A DNA stretch of 64,000 nt, taken from positions 357,001 through 421,000 of the forward strand of contig JBBBDQ010001944.1 of NCBI GenBank assembly GCA_037127315.1. The letters are read 5' to 3'. The notes below the pieces were generated by a model. The model was not told the origin of the DNA. It made no database searches and worked only from the letters and a program-made list of their open reading frames with translations. This DNA comes from Ascarosepion bandense (lineage: Eukaryota > Mollusca > Cephalopoda > Sepiida > Sepiidae). How positions within the stretch are numbered: the first letter of the stretch is position 1; every line of letters begins with the position of its first letter. The translations under genes and the position numbers were made by a program. Shown here one piece after another: positions 1 through 10,090 of the stretch.

Positions 1-492
1 CCAAAATGACACCAAATGTAAGCAAAGAGAATAATGCATTGCTATGTGCTGTCCGTTCTTCAATATGACAGGGAATGCCGAACAATATCATAAAAGATGA
101 AGGAAAAACTTGAAGCAACTGAAATGTGGTTCTACAGAAGGATGCTGAGAATATCATGGATCGAGCATGTGAGCAATGATGAGGTTTTGGAAAGAATGGA
201 AACGAAAAGGAAATTAATACTGAGCATCAGGAAGAGACAGCTGAAGTTCCTATGACATGCAATGAGGAAGGAGGGCTTGGAGAACCTGATACTAACAGGC
301 CAGATAGAAGGAAAAAGAGACAGGGAAAAACAATGGATAACATATTTGAAGGACCTAATAAGGTGGATGACGGAACGAGGGTTGCATGGTGTAACAGGAG
401 AAGGCATGCCCAGAACCACCAGGGATAGGGAAACATGGAAAGCCATAATCGCCTACGTTCTGAAGAGACAGGGCACATAGAAAAAGAAGAAA
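1..492 (+). mobile_element. RTE-clade LINE, 3' end of ORF2 (decayed)
   Basis: The plus strand encodes the C-terminal region downstream of an RTE-type reverse transcriptase, recognisable from WFYRRMLRISWIEHVS, then LSIRKRQLKF and MTERGLHG. The same stretch recurs at about 6.8, 41.8, 48.1, 60.0 and 61.9 kb. A stop replaces the usual Gly in the KFLGHAM segment near 255, and the upstream part lies outside the window or is broken. It ends in an A-rich tail with GAAGAAG runs near 481-495, the 3' end shared by every copy. It is a 5'-truncated, non-functional retrocopy. Family identification rests on recalled RTE proteins, not a search. Confidence 0.85.
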
Positions 493-828
493 GCCTCAAA
501 GACTTAACTTCTCTTGATTAATCTTATGAGACATTCTTTTCTGCCTTTCATTAACATGGCTGATGACAACTACCAGGATAATGACTCGTTGCACCATTTC
601 GGGTTAACATTCTCGGCCGATATCAATTTGAATGACTAGATTGAATCCATTGCTAAGAAAGTAGTTTCACTGTATCAGACAATTTTTCTCTCGATAACCC
701 ACTTTACATGTTCTTGATATTTGTTTAGAGATTCTTGTTAAAATACAAATGAAAAAACAGCAACAATAGTGGTTCCAACCTAGCCTTCCTGTTTCAGCTA
801 AATTTCCACGGTCTTAGTTTCCTCCCTA
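493..828. other. Unassigned AT-rich sequence
   Basis: I see no reading frame, repeat terminus or RNA-like motif that I can support between the LINE tail and the first SINE-A copy. Confidence 0.4.
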
Positions 829-1131
829 TCAGTCAGTCAAGTGCCATACGTGATACACGCTTGATAGATCATGTCTCGAAAGAGACTGACTGGAGATAAG
901 ATTATTCCGCAGTAGGTTACCTTTGCATTCTGCGGTAGACTGGTTGCCGACCAAGGCTATAGAACCCAATCTCTCCTATTATTTAACCCATAACTGGAGG
1001 GAAGAGACGGATTAATACCTTTCCAAAGGATATTTGTGCGTAATCGAATACAAGGAATTCAACTAGAATTTGAACTCGGCGCCACATTCTCTCGTTCCGA
1101 GTCGATATCTACTGCACTACAACGCACATCC
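829..1131 (-). mobile_element. SINE-A copy (tRNA-derived), near full length
   Basis: Read on the minus strand, a tRNA-like head (A-box-like segment near the high-coordinate end, then a B-box-like TTCAAATTCTAG) is followed by the family body and ends at 829 in the CAGTCAGT-type terminus. The body landmarks CCGCAG...CTGCGG and the GTCTC/GAGAC hairpin are present, though the hairpin region is partly deleted here. The flank at 1132-1285 matches the flank of the plus-strand copy at 5214-5524, so this is one arm of an inverted duplication. Confidence 0.85.
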
Positions 1132-1285
1132 AAAAAACGTAGATAGCGCAAATAGTTACAACACATCATCTCTGATATATAGACGATACAATACAATTGT
1201 GCGTCTTGTATAAAGTTTGCATTGAAATATGTAGTATCGCTGCGGTAGATACGATACACAGAGAAAGTGTGCTGAGGTATAATTC
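1132..1285 (-). repeat. Flank shared with 5057-5213 (inverted duplicate)
   Basis: About 150 bp upstream of the SINE-A head matches, in reverse, the sequence before the SINE-A copy at 5214. Both contain TATCAGAGATGATGTGTTG and ATACCTCAGCACA landmarks. The open frames seen here on both strands are conserved only because the DNA is duplicated. Confidence 0.75.
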
Positions 1286-1516
1286 AAGATTATCCCGCAG
1301 TAGGTTGCCATTGCTTTCTGCGGTAATTTGGTTGCCAGCCAAGGCTATAGAACCCAATCTTTCCTATTATTTAACTTATAACAGGAGGGAAGAAACGTAT
1401 TAATACCTTTCCCAAGGGTATTTGTGCGTAAATGAATGCCAGGAATTTAACTGGATTTCGATCTCAGCAACCCGATCTCTTGTTCCGAGTCAATATCCAC
1501 TGCACCACAAGGTACA
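1286..1516 (-). mobile_element. SINE-A copy, 3'-truncated
   Basis: A minus-strand SINE-A from the tRNA-like head (GTGCAGTGGATATTG near 1500) to the CTGCGGGATAATCTT landmark. The terminal CATGTCTC hairpin and CAGTCAGT end are absent. It abuts the duplicated flank of the preceding copy. Confidence 0.8.
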
Positions 1517-1644
1517 TTCTCCCTATACCTTTTCAATAAATACTTCCATGGTAGCTGTTCAGATAATCTCCTCGGTATGGTTCCAATATATTATGAGTTT
1601 AAATGCAGTACCTGATTGAAACAAGTTTTATAAATTTATACTTT

Positions 1645-1885
1645 AAGATGTAACAGTAAGTTCTATGTTAGCTGTTTTTTTTTACCGAACTCCTTGCTTG
1701 TGGAACTTTCTAACGGCTCTTTGCTTTTCACAAATTTTAATGTAATCACAATCGTTATCTATTATCTTCCTGATTACTTTTAGATTGTTACTGGTCCTTC
1801 ATAATTCTTTCTGTTTTCTTATTATTTCACATCCAGTAGCTCCTTTTTCCAGAGTGACTTTACTGCTTTATGATTAAAAAATAGA
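1645..1885 (+). mobile_element. CR1/Jockey-like LINE 3' end, degenerate
   Basis: Frame remnants resemble the C-terminus seen in better copies at 10.1 and 62.7 kb (a CNSKFYVSCFF-like segment followed by LLVELSNGSLLFT). The copy ends near 1885 in TTTATGATTAAAAAATAG, matching the family 3' end (GAAATGATTAAAAAA). Several frameshifts are present. Confidence 0.55.
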
Positions 1886-2405
1886 GATATATATCAATCT
1901 GTGCCTCCTCTACAGTGGAAGACTTTCTGCAAGTTAAATTCTTAGTTTCTGCTGTAAGCCTAAGAAATATTTGCATGAAAGTATTTTTTCATTCTGGTAA
2001 ATAATTTTCTTGACTTGTTCATGCCTGCATTTCAGGGTTTCTGTAATCGTAGTTGATTTTATTATTTAAAAAGCTTTAAGAAATTAATTTTACCTTGAAA
2101 TTATGAACGTGAGTTTACTATGAAATTCCATTAACAACTCTATGAAATTTCACAACTTCCTCATAGAAAACTGTATACTTGTCATATCTACCTCACAGCA
2201 ACTTATGATCATAACAGTTGACAGTTCATCATATTTATCAGAAACCGGGTTCCGAGCCCTAAGTCTACTGAATTCCTGGATTTATTACAGGAATTACATC
2301 GGTTCACAAAAAAATACATGCATGTCGCGTGCCCGAACACGGATTGATTTAAAACCTCATCAGGAATACGACAAGGCTGGAATGGGACCTTCAGTTAATT
2401 CAATA
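1886..2405. other. Unassigned sequence
   Basis: AT-rich sequence upstream of the Helitron. The short open frames here show no recognisable domain and I cannot assign a repeat family. Confidence 0.4.
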
Positions 2406-2919
2406 CTAGCAGTGTAGCCAGGCGTTGCTCGGGTGTAATGAAAGCTTTAAAACTAATCCATGGTCCTGGTGCTCAGACTCAGCCAAAATTAATATTTGTG
2501 TGAAGTTTGGTGAGAATCGGATACAAATTGTGGATTTGTATAAAGGACATACAGACAGACACACAAACATCTTGCCTTTTATATATATATTACCGTTTTT
2601 CTGTACTATTCTAAGAACTGCAACCTTGAAACTTCTGAATATCGTTTCTTATGTCTTTGTCTATGAGTGTATCAAATTTGATTAAAATCGGACCATTCCT
2701 TCTATAACCCAATTTTTTCGATTATCGATTTTCGATATTTATCGGAGGTACCTCGACACAAAGTCTAGCTAAGAACACTCGCAGACGCTTATAGTACAAC
2801 TGTGTACATTTTCAAGAAAATCGGTTCAGCCGTTTCGGAGTCTATAGGTAACGGACACACTCACAAACACACACACAGAGACAAAGTTCCATTTATAAAT
2901 ACGTTTTGGTTTTCTTAGA
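2406..2919 (-). mobile_element. Non-autonomous Helitron
   Basis: Read on the minus strand, the element starts TCTAAG near 2919 after a flanking A and ends in CTAG (plus-strand 2406-2409) followed by a flanking T. A GC hairpin, CCCGAGCAACGCCTGG, lies just before the end. TC/CTAG termini, a hairpin 8-12 nt from the 3' end and insertion between A and T are Helitron hallmarks. The interior matches the 18.06, 35.06 and 49.6 kb copies, including AAACGGCTGAACCGATTTTC. There is a small insertion near its 5' end and no Rep/Hel coding sequence. Confidence 0.75.
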
Positions 2920-4005
2920 TAATGCCCTGTAACTACAGAAAAGGATTTTCAAGGGACAAGAATAGAATTAGCCAGGTATTTATCGTGCATGTTAGACTGA
3001 ACAGGAACAAATTCAAGAGCGCATAATTTAAGGAATATTGCAGTGATACTATCAAGTTCACAGGTTTTGGGAAGATCTAGTTTAAAGATGATAGCGGAAA
3101 CTATAGAAAGAGGTATATACATATGACTTAATATGGATTATATTCTAAGTGGAGAGTCAGAAAAGAATATTCCAAAAATACTCCGAGTAAAGAGAAGAAC
3201 TTGAGAAGAATTTACGAGCAAAACTTTTTTCTTCATCACTAGAAGTTAATAACTTAAACTAAATGAAAAGAGGAGGGATAAAAAACATATTTTTATTAAA
3301 CATACTCTCACAGAGCTGCCAGTAGTCTCGAAAGCCAAACTTATTAGAAGATATGAGATTTCTCATTTTATATGAAAAGAAGATTTAGCCTCTTTGGGTA
3401 TACGTATATATTTGTTACGAGAAAATACAAAACTTTGTGATCGTAACTATCACTCCGGAACGTTCGAAAGTGATTCCTGAGGGTTATAGCGGCAGAAAAG
3501 GTTAGTTTGAACTGAATAGAAAATTATAGATTCACCTCGTATTTTAGATAGTGAACTAAAACATCGACGCTGTCTTTGATACAAGAGGAAAAGTCCTTTG
3601 AGATTCAAATTTTCAAAGACCACCTTCCTGATTGTAATTTCAAGACATTTCGGCTACCTTTTTCTAATTCTCAGTTTCAGCGTCATTTTTGCATTCATTT
3701 ACTTTTTAACGACGTCGTTGCTTGGTAGTTTTCGCTGTGTTATTCAAAATATCATTCTGTAGACGTATGATTCCGTTGCATCAAGTTAACTCTTCAGAAA
3801 TACTCTTCAGAAATACTCTTCAGAAATGCTCTTCAGAATCCATTGCTATATAGAATGATTGATATTACATAGCAGGTTAACACATTTCTTTTTTTTTTTT
3901 CTAAGGAAGTCTTTCCTCTTCCTTAATTTTTTGTATAGCTTTTGGGATTAGTTATTTGCTATTCCAATGCACTTTCAGAATGTTTATCAAATTTTCTATT
4001 CTTTG
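2920..4005. other. Unassigned AT-rich sequence
   Basis: About 1.1 kb without recognisable coding sequence or element termini, apart from the small tandem repeat at 3789-3838 and a T-run near 3891. Confidence 0.4.
3789..3838. repeat. 13-bp tandem repeat
   Basis: Nearly four head-to-tail copies of ACTCTTCAGAAAT, the last with a G substitution and a truncated end. Confidence 0.85.
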
Positions 4006-4235
4006 TTAACCCTCTAGGGCCATTCGTATCATATTTGATACAGTATTTCCCTATAAGGAAACATTTTGTATTTCCCTATAAGGAAACATTTGGTATTCAT
4101 TGACTGAGCAGTCAGTACTGCTTTCATTTGAAATTTATAAAATATTTCTCTTAAAAAAATTTTCAGGAAAATATTTCTTTCAAGGCTTGTTTTCATACTG
4201 TATCAAATATGATACGAATGGCCCTAGAGGGTTAA
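4006..4235. mobile_element. piggyBac-type MITE with perfect inverted repeats
   Basis: A 230-bp element. The outer 41 bp at each end (4006-4046 and 4195-4235) are exact reverse complements and begin TTAACCCTCTAGGGCC. TTAA at both edges is the piggyBac-type target duplication, and the CCC termini fit that superfamily. The interior holds a near-exact tandem duplication around TTTCCCTATAAGGAAACA. No transposase is encoded, so it would need one supplied in trans. Confidence 0.8.
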
Positions 4236-5040
4236 AACACTTCCCACGTACTTAAAAATCCGTACTTTCTTGATTTTAATATTATTTCCCTAGCTCGTTC
4301 GTGTTCCTGATAACCATGTATTTCGTCTTTGTTGAATATACGGTTAGTCTTATCTTTTTCTTTAGCCTACAGTCAACTCTTAAATTGTCCTGCATTCACT
4401 ACCATATACGCAGGCTAATATTAAATCACAGTTCAGTAGTCTTTTCTTTCCTTCTAATATAATTTTCATGTATAAATAATGTTTTGTTGCTAAACGGTTT
4501 ACTAAAATAGATTTTGATTGAAACACTTGGGGTATTAGAAAAGAACTTTCGTGGTGCAGTTTCACGATACTTTCTTAAAATATGAGCAAACTTTTTCCTT
4601 ATTTCTGCTTGGAATCCACAAGTTTGGCAAGCTCTTCAAGCGCTTCATCCCAATCAATTTGGTGACATCACTTACCATTATATGATTCCAGAAAAAGATG
4701 CAAAAAATATTCAGACTCCTAGAAGTTGTGGCAAGAAAACGATCTAAACAGAGTGGAATTTTTATTTACGTTGAGTATAACTCATAATATTTTCCATAAA
4801 GTTTTTGTTGTAGAGTGGCTAACATCACTGCAGCACTCTCAATGATGAAATGGTTTATATCTAAAATGGTCTATTTAAGTAAAGAATAGTAGCAGTCGAG
4901 GCGTAATATTCGAATGCAATTCGAGTAATATTCGAACTGATTACGTCGGCGACTATTGCAACTAAACCCCTCCTCTCCTGTGTTGTAAGTTTTGTCTTGT
5001 CTGTTATTGTAACTATTTTACTGTTCTGTGTATATCCGTT
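4236..5040. other. Unassigned sequence
   Basis: No supportable gene or repeat family seen. A 61-codon minus-strand frame at 4380-4565 has no recognisable domain. Confidence 0.4.
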
Positions 5041-5056
5041 TAGCCCCGGATATTGT

Positions 5057-5524
5057 GCTGAATTATACCTCAGCACATTTTCTCTGTGTATCGTATCTAC
5101 CGCAGCGATACTACATGTTTCAATGCAAACTTTATACAAGACGCACGATTTTATTGTACCGCCTATATATCAGAGATGATGTGTTGTAACTATTTGCGCT
5201 ATCTACGTTTTTTGGATGTATGTTGTAGTGCAGTAGATATCGAATCGGAACGAGAGAATGGGGCGCCGAGTTCAAATTCTAGTTGAATTCATTGCATTCG
5301 ATTACGCACAAATACCCTTTGGAAAGGTATTAATCCGTATCTTCCCTCCAGTTATGGGTTAAATAATAGGAGAGATTGGGTTCTATAGCCTTGGTCGGCA
5401 ACCAGTCTACCGCAGAATGCAAAGGTAACCTACTGCGGAATAATCTTCTGCCCAGTCAGTCATGTCTCGAAAGAGACATGATCGCCCAAAGCGTGTATCA
5501 CGTATGGCACTTAACTGACTGACG
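5057..5524 (+). mobile_element. SINE-A copy (5214-5524) with duplicated upstream flank
   Basis: The tRNA-like head starts near 5214 with A-box-like TAGTGCAGTAG and a B-box-like segment near 5270. The body follows (CTCCAGTTATGGGTTAAATA, CCGCAG...CTGCGG, a CATGTCTCGAAAGAGACATG hairpin) and the copy ends CACTTAACTGACTGAC near 5524. The hairpin loop is flipped relative to other plus-strand copies. The preceding 157 bp match 1132-1285 in reverse. Confidence 0.85.
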
Positions 5525-5970
5525 TTGTTTGGACTATTGTCCTCATCTTTACTGTCATATTCACGACGTTACGGACGCTATACGCTTCCGTCTTCCTCAG
5601 TGTAGTACGCAGGTAAGCGAACCATCGGCTTCCGGTATGCGGAGATTTTCCAAAAAAGAAAGAAAAAAAATCATATTTTAAATACGTCTTAAATTAATTA
5701 AAATTAATATTTGGTTTTACTGTTTGTCTATTTTTTTAGATTAAATTCAAATTGCTTACGAAGTATTAATATTAACATAACATATTTTTACTGGATTTTT
5801 CAAAATATATACCCTCGAAACCAGTGGCCATAACTAATATAGCACAAATATGGTACCTGTCAATGGCACACTTGGAAAACTTGTTACATCAATGATGACA
5901 GCCCTTAGAATGAACAAGATATCATGTCCTCATGTTTATTACAGATAGTCTCAAAATGTCCCTGAAATAG
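5525..5970. other. Unassigned AT-rich sequence
   Basis: No gene or repeat termini recognised. Confidence 0.4.
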
Positions 5971-6252
5971 TCAGTCAGTTAAGTGCCATACGTGAAATAC
6001 GGCATGACTGACTGGGCAGAAGATTATCCCACATTATGTTGCCATTGCTTTCTGCAGTAGAATGGTTGCAGACCAAGGCTATAGAACCCAATCTGTCCTA
6101 TTATTTAACCCATAACTGGAAGGAATAGACGGATTAATACCTTTCCAAAGGGTATTTGTGCGCTAGTGAATGCAAGGAATTCAGCTGGAATTCGAACTCG
6201 GCTCCCCGATTTCTCGTTTCGAGTCGATATCCAATGCACCACAACGCACATC
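5971..6252 (-). mobile_element. SINE-A copy with shortened 3' hairpin region
   Basis: From the tRNA-like head near 6250 (GTGCATTGGATATCG on the minus strand) to the CAGTCAGTTAAG terminus at 5971. The segment carrying the CATGTCTC stem-loop is deleted, leaving only CATGACTGACTGGGCAG. B-box-like TTCGAATTCCAGC is well kept. Confidence 0.85.
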
Positions 6253-6507
6253 CGCCTGCGAATGGTGTTGGGTGTGGTGCCTCCTAGTTAGCAGTATTAG
6301 TAGTGGTAGTAGTCGTCGTGTGGTTCCGGTCCTGTCCTTCTATAGGCCCCGGCAAGTCCTGTCTGCCTGCCTGACTGAAATAGTATAAAAAATATTCTGG
6401 GGTTAACCGTCCCTCCGCTCTTACCCACCTAGATTGGCTTGCTTTGCTTGCCGGTACCTGGCACATTGAAAATAAAAAACTACCGGTCCGCCACATCAGA
6501 TAGTTTG

Positions 6508-6600
6508 AGAAGCACTGGTCTAGTGTATAAAGCGTTGACTGAAATAATCCAGTTACTTAACCCCCAAAATTGTGAGTTCAATACCTGGCTACAGAAGAGG
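6508..6600 (+). mobile_element. Possible third tRNA-like SINE head
   Basis: TGGTCTAGTGTATAA resembles a pol III A box. About 55 nt later GAGTTCAATACC fits a B box, at roughly tRNA-like spacing. A second copy was not found in the window, so the family is uncertain. The rest of 6253-6720 shows nothing I can assign. Confidence 0.35.
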
Positions 6601-6724
6601 TGATCAAAACTTGGAGAGTTGAGTTATTAAATGAAAATAACTGAAACTGAGATATCCAGAAAGGAAAGACATTTGAAAAATTTACTCCGGTTAACGAAAA
6701 AAAGGGTTCGGTCTGAAATTTCAC

Positions 6725-6800
6725 CTGAAGAATGCCGGAGGGTACAAATTCCGTAACGTCGTCAATATGACAATACATATGAGAACAATAATCCGAACGA
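6725..6800 (+). mobile_element. Penelope-terminal-like sequence, degraded
   Basis: CTGAAGAATGCCGGAGG followed by AACGTCGT and a GAGAACAATAATCCGAA tail matches 19495-19560 closely. The second strand of the putative stem II and the GAAA are mutated here, so a functional ribozyme is unlikely. Confidence 0.45.
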
Positions 6801-6803
6801 TTT

Positions 6804-7198
6804 CTTCTTCCTTTATGTGTCCTTTCAGGACGTAGGCAGTCATGGCTTTCTACGTCTCCCTATCCCTAAATAGCTCTTAGCACGCTTTCTCCTGTTACAC
6901 AATACGCAACCCTCGTTCCGTCATCCACCTGATCAAGCACTTCAAATATAACATCCGCTGCTTTCCCCTGTTCCTTTTTCCCTCTATCTGGCCTATTAGT
7001 ATTATGTTCTTCAAGCCTTTCATCCTCATTGCATGTCCCAGGAACTTTAGCTGTCTCTACTTGATGTTAAGTATTAATTTCCATTTCGTTTCCATCCTTT
7101 CCAAAACCTCATCATTGCTCACATGTTCTATCCATGATATTCTCAGCATCCTTCTGTAGAACCACATTTCAGTTGCTTCAAGTGTTTCCTTCATTTTC
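6804..7198 (-). mobile_element. RTE-clade LINE 3' end
   Basis: The minus strand encodes the RTE C-terminal block (EATEMWFYRRMLRISWIEHV, NDEVLERMETK near 7057-7200) and the following region, in several frames. The 3' end is the (TTC)n side near 6804. A 5'-truncated, frameshifted retrocopy of the same family as 1-492. Confidence 0.85.
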
Positions 7199-8496
7199 GT
7201 TGAACGTAAATTGGCAAAATATCTTATCCTAGAATTATAGACAGACACAATGAAACCTGTTCGACAATAAAGATGAGGACAACAATGTAAATAGTTAAAA
7301 AATTTGTTGTTGTATTTGTAGTGCTAACATATTTGAATGAATGATGGAGGAATTTTTTTCTAGAATTCTGTACACCATTTGTAAAGCCTTAAACTTCGCA
7401 CAATCGCAAAGCCAGTTCTCACCGTTCTTGACAACCCCTTGTCGCACATTAGCAATGAAACGTTTGATTTTGCAAAAAGAAATCACTTTGGTATTGATCT
7501 CTTCCCTTCCTCACTCATCCAATAAACACATGACAGAACTGCCTTCAATTGCCCGGACTTCAAAAGCCGCACGTACGCTGCATTATGCTGGCAAACGAAT
7601 TACCTTATCTTTCTGCGATTTTAAAGGATTGCCGGTTCCAAGTAGCTGTACTTGTAAATATCACAATACGTTTCTAAGTCTCAGAAAGTGTTTCTTGAAA
7701 ATCTGACATTTCCCTGGTTCCTAATCTGTTCTATTCACACTAACAGGAGAAAAACTAACAGCTTAATTAATTGTAGGTCTACACGATTCCATGTCAGAAA
7801 CAACACTGACAATATCTAATACAGAAGAGACTGTCTATCATATAAACACAGTCTTTTTTGTGATGATCTTTATCAAGTTGAAGTCTTTGCTTTTGCAAGA
7901 CAGAAACTGAGACAAATTTCCCGTTGTTTATGTGCATGTTAGACGGCAAGATAATGAGACTGGTAAAATAAATTGTAGAGAAAAGTAAAAACTCTGGAAT
8001 ATTTGTGGATGTGACCGCAGTCACCTGAATGTGTCAGAGGTTCACTAAAGTTCTTAAAAACAAGAACTACAGGTGAAGACTTTCAGCAATTAGGAATGCA
8101 GGAATGCAGAAAGGCAACTGTTGTAGAATTTTGAGAGGACTTGTATCACCTTCGGGGCACTTTTTCAGACGATGACTGAAATTGCATCACCCTCTCTAAC
8201 CTTATGGAAGTTCAATTTAGAAATTATGGCTTAGATGATAGGTTATGTATACATCACTAAGTTTGGTCTCTGTTCTAGGGAGAAATGTGTGAGGTTATTT
8301 CAGATGAGTCAAGTGTAGAGTTGGAAGGCAATTTCCCAGCAAATTATTCAACCTTGTCTACGGCAGATGTGAAAATTTCGAATTAATTGAATACGGGAAG
8401 AATTGAGGGGTTTTTTTGTCGCTCAACACACTCTTTTAGAGCCACAAATTATCTCTAGAACCGAACATGCGAGATGCTATATGTTGTTTTATTCTA
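7199..8496. other. Unassigned sequence
   Basis: About 1.3 kb with no recognised element. A 121-codon plus-strand frame (7341-7706) begins MMEEFFSRI and ends LSLRKCFLKI. It has no domain I know, no visible splice context and no family match by eye, so I do not call it a gene. Confidence 0.4.
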
Positions 8497-9097
8497 TCAG
8501 AATAACATTGCATTATATAGGACACGCTTGCATTTATTACGAGCAGATAGATCTGTAATCAGACGTGATACCTCGGTACATCCGGAAAAAGTGATTGCTT
8601 TGGGCAATAGCGGCCAACCATGAACGTAAAAACCAGGAAGTTGTTCGAGATTTAACTTTAAATTTCCTTGCTGCAATAAAAGTATCATTGCTGGCTTTCA
8701 TACAGGAGTAGAGCGCAGAGACGCAGTCTTCAAGAGAAAGACTAAAAATACGAAGGAATTGAAGGAGCGAGTCCCAATATGCATGTTGATAATAGAAAGA
8801 TATTCTGTTGATAGTAGGTTCTCGGACAGAGTGGGAGTAGAAAAAGTAGGTTACAGACATCACCGCATGATCAGATTTGCAAATAGAACAGAGCTGCATA
8901 ACATAAGTCATGGAGAGTAAAGAAGAGATCTGCAAGAGAAGCATGTACTTCAGAATTACTGGAGAAACTCGTAGAGAGTCCACCACTTGTGTGAGAATTT
9001 TAATGACTGAGAGGTTCTGGTTTTGGATGCCAGCAAAATCAATGACAAAATGTTTAATCTAATTGGCTTGATGGGCATTAGAATCACCGAATATAAA
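8497..9097 (-). mobile_element. CR1/Jockey-like LINE, endonuclease end and linker
   Basis: The minus strand encodes the end of an apurinic-endonuclease-like domain. GDSNAHQANW (near 9050-9090) matches the conserved GDFNAHH motif, followed by VVDSLRVSPVI, SDHAVMSV and then the linker LAAIAQSNHFFRMY and NKCKRVLYNA. It is interrupted by frame changes. The upstream half of the same domain resumes at 9625 beyond two SINE insertions. Confidence 0.75.
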
Positions 9098-9099
9098 TC

Positions 9100-9221
9100 A
9101 GTCAGATAAGTGCCATAGGTGATACACGCTTGGGCGATCATGTCTCGAAAGAGACATGACTGACTGGGCAGAAGATTATCCCGCAGTAGGTTGCCATTGC
9201 TTTCTGTGGTAGACTAGCTGG
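9100..9221 (-). mobile_element. SINE-A fragment, 3' half only
   Basis: Contains the family 3' terminus (CAGTCAGATAAGTGCC), an intact CATGTCTCGAAAGAGACATG hairpin and the CCGCAGTAGG landmark. The tRNA head is missing, with the break near GACTAGCTGGCTAG. Confidence 0.85.
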
Positions 9222-9230
9222 CTAGTATTT

Positions 9231-9280
9231 AGTGGGGGATCAGTATATTGCTTCATACAATAGAAAACAGATCCCCCACT
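9231..9280. repeat. 11-bp perfect inverted repeat
   Basis: AGTGGGGGATC (9231-9241) and GATCCCCCACT (9270-9280) flank a 28-nt loop between two SINE-A copies. Origin unknown. Confidence 0.7.
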
Positions 9281-9324
9281 TTATGCCCAGTAGAAGTTTT
9301 AATTGTTTTAAACTATTATATTCA

Positions 9325-9624
9325 GTCAGTCAGTTAAGTGCAATGAGGAACACGCTTGGGCGATCATGTCTCGAAAGAGACATGACTGACTGGGCAGAAG
9401 ATTATATCGCAGTAGGTTGCCATTGCTTTCTGCGGTAGACTGGTTGCCGACCAAGGCTATAGAATCCAATCTGTCCTGCTATTTAACCCATAACTGGAAG
9501 GAATAGACGGATTAATACCTTTCCCAAGGGTATTTGCGCGTAAGTGAATACAATGGATTCAACTGGAATTCGAACTCGGCTCCCCGGTTTCTCATTCCAA
9601 GCCGATATCTACTGTACCACAACG
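9325..9624 (-). mobile_element. SINE-A copy, near full length
   Basis: Complete architecture on the minus strand. A tRNA-like head at about 9560-9620 carries B-box-like TTCGAATTCCAG. The body has CCAGTTATGGGTTAAATAG and CCGCAGAAAGCAATGG, then the 20-nt hairpin and the CTTAACTGACTGACTG end at 9325. It sits inside a LINE endonuclease coding region, so it inserted after that LINE. Confidence 0.9.
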
Positions 9625-9965
9625 GCCGTGTCTATATTGTCAGAAATAGTATCGAGCACGCAACAGTTATTGAAAGAAAGGGGACAGTAGATAAAGAAGA
9701 GATAGCTGACTAAATTTAATAGAGACAGACGGGACGCATGTAAGAACGTTCTTGAGATTCAAGAGTATTCTCCCAGAAGGAGATATTCGCGGACATAAAC
9801 TCCCGGGCGATGAATGTAGATATTATCTCTGGGGATTGTGAGCAGGACTCGTGAAATTAGAGTATAGGATTGCAGGCCTAAGATTAGTTTTACAGAGAGG
9901 TTAGATGTCTGGGTAATTTTCAATGAGGAACAATTCTATGTTGCAAACGTTGGTAGAAATACCAA
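9625..9965 (-). mobile_element. CR1/Jockey-like LINE, endonuclease N-terminal part
   Basis: Minus-strand remnants such as SYMRPVCLY and SLSTVPFLS match the endonuclease region preceding GDSNAHQANW at 9.05 kb. Together 8497-9097 and 9625-9965 are one LINE copy split by SINE-A insertions. Stops and frameshifts are present. Confidence 0.6.
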
Positions 9966-10090
9966 TAATGTTAACGTAATAAATCTTGAGAAGTTTAGGG
10001 TTTTTTGGTTTGTTTTTTTTTTGCTTGTTTCACTTTTATATATTTGATTGTTCAATGATTTTGTTTGAATGGTCTAGTGTAATAGTAGCA

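Noticed and set aside
1059..1259. Frame conserved between 1059-1259 (minus) and 5086-5286 (plus) as a small conserved protein
   Set aside because: Conservation is explained by an inverted DNA duplication containing a SINE head. Opposite-strand frames are equally conserved.
7341..7706. 121-codon plus frame as a gene
   Set aside because: No domain, no homologous frame elsewhere in the window and no promoter or splice context. Such lengths occur by chance in 64 kb.
8537..8986. 149-codon minus frame as a novel membrane-like protein
   Set aside because: Its later part matches the endonuclease-to-RT linker of the CR1-like LINE and the frame shifts at 8.5-8.7 kb.
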